Origin: Pseudomaricurvus hydrocarbonicus
Lineage (GTDB): Bacteria > Pseudomonadota > Gammaproteobacteria > Pseudomonadales > Cellvibrionaceae
Assembly (NCBI RefSeq): GCF_011602365.1
Contig: NZ_JAAONZ010000006.1
Coordinates: 62,001 to 126,000, forward strand
Reading direction: 5' to 3'
DNA: 64,000 nucleotides
The notes under the pieces are model-generated. The model saw only the letters and a program-made list of their open reading frames with translations. It did no database searches and was not told the origin of the DNA. Below, one piece after another: positions 63,482 through 64,000 of the stretch. Numbering within the stretch: the stretch's first letter is position 1; each line of letters starts with the position of its first letter. A program made the translations under genes and the position numbers.

Positions 63482-64000
63482 ATGCGACCATTCCGATCCG
63501 CTAAAGTCACCCAGGGTAAAACCGCCTCAGCAGCTCGCTCCTTATGGATGGCCGGGGGAGTACAACGAGAAGATTTCGGCAAGCCCATAATCGCCATTGC
63601 CAACTCATTTACCGAGTTCGTGCCCGGGCACGTGCATTTGCAGGAGGTCGGACGACTGGTGAGCGAGGCCATCTGGGAGGCCGGCGGCATTCCCCGGGAG
63701 TTCAACACCATTGCCGTGGACGACGGCATCGCCATGGGTCATGACGGCATGCTGTACAGCCTGCCGAGCCGTGAAATCATCGCCGACAGTATCGAATACA
63801 TGGTCAATGCCCACTGTGCGGACGCCATTATCTGCCTGTCCAACTGCGACAAGATTACCCCGGGAATGCTGATGGCGGGTCTGCGTCTCAACATCCCGGT
63901 GATCTATGTCTCCGGCGGTCCCATGGAAGCGGGGCGCATCGAAGTGGAGAGCCAGGTACAACGGGTGGATCCCATCGACACCTACATTGCCGCCTTCAAT
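63482..64000 (+). CDS. ilvD: Dihydroxy-acid dehydratase IlvD (5' part, cut by the window end)
   Basis: IlvD dehydrates dihydroxy-acids in the last common step of valine and isoleucine synthesis. The first 173 residues are present of about 610. The sequence is close to the Enterobacteria type: [40 protein letters not shown], and ISADS-like [18 protein letters not shown]. Metal and cluster residues D81, C122 and K124 (SNCDKITPG) are in place. The ATG at 63482 is the family start. It should belong to a core biosynthesis gene set, which matters for judging what kind of replicon this is. Confidence 0.95.
   Translation, partial: MRPFRSAKVTQGKTASAARSLWMAGGVQREDFGKPIIAIANSFTEFVPGHVHLQEVGRLVSEAIWEAGGIPREFNTIAVDDGIAMGHDGMLYSLPSREIIADSIEYMVNAHCADAIICLSNCDKITPGMLMAGLRLNIPVIYVSGGPMEAGRIEVESQVQRVDPIDTYIAAFN

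Overview
The window looks like DNA of a heterotrophic, probably marine, Gammaproteobacterium with moderate G+C. The signs are two large TonB-dependent receptors, AraC/OruR- and MarR-type regulators, tightly overlapping operons and an ilvD start very close to the Enterobacteria/Pseudomonas type. Lineage is an inference from gene families; no rRNA or tRNA gene was seen. The most informative part is a complete plasmid-type replication and partition module in the middle (about 36.5-43.1 kb). The molecule is therefore probably a megaplasmid or chromid, or a chromosome carrying an integrated replicon.

1-12.15 kb: an overlapping coenzyme F420 operon (cofD, cofC, cofE, npdG) runs into an LLM-class F420-dependent oxidoreductase and a LysR regulator. 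It is followed by a dihydropyrimidinase/hydantoinase, a TonB receptor, an N-carbamoyl-amino-acid amidohydrolase and an NCS1 nucleobase/allantoin-type permease. Together these read as uptake and stepwise opening of a cyclic ureide, with a redox step that may use locally made F420.

12.4-29.7 kb, mostly minus strand: a KstD-like flavoprotein, an adrenodoxin-type ferredoxin, a TonB receptor, an SDR, a cytochrome P450, an AraC regulator, a pair of class III CoA-transferases and an atypical crotonase. A second AraC regulator follows on the plus strand, then HyuA/HyuB-type hydantoinase/oxoprolinase subunits. This resembles oxidation and CoA-activation of a steroid, terpenoid or alicyclic substrate. 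Two regulatory regions here contain short-unit tandem repeats (5 x 19 bp and 6 x 16 bp).

30-36.4 kb: a tandem-domain MarR regulator with a His-box membrane hydroxylase, an SDR, an aldo/keto reductase, and two overlapping acyl-CoA dehydrogenase genes that look like a heteromeric pair.

36.4-43.1 kb: origin with iterons, a perfect DnaA box and an AT-rich stretch; repA; a double ribbon-helix-helix protein; parB; parA; five copies of an 8-3-8 palindrome (GTGTCTCC-N3-GGAGACAC); and a run of 14 tandem heptamers made of one palindrome arm. An orphan ParB-like gene lies beyond. I propose the palindromes and heptamers as the centromere.

43.4-64 kb: an SDR whose 5' end was recently duplicated in tandem (70 bp), a QueD-like protein with a queuosine-precursor transporter, and a TetR regulator with a basic tail. 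A fatty/steroid acyl-CoA operon follows (FadE34-like fused dehydrogenase, crotonase, hotdog thioesterase), then an AcuI-type reductase, an MFS transporter, a DapB-like dehydrogenase, a TauD dioxygenase with an AraC regulator, an amidohydrolase, a Na+/Ca2+ exchanger, a diguanylate cyclase, a methyltransferase, three small proteins and the start of ilvD, cut by the window end.
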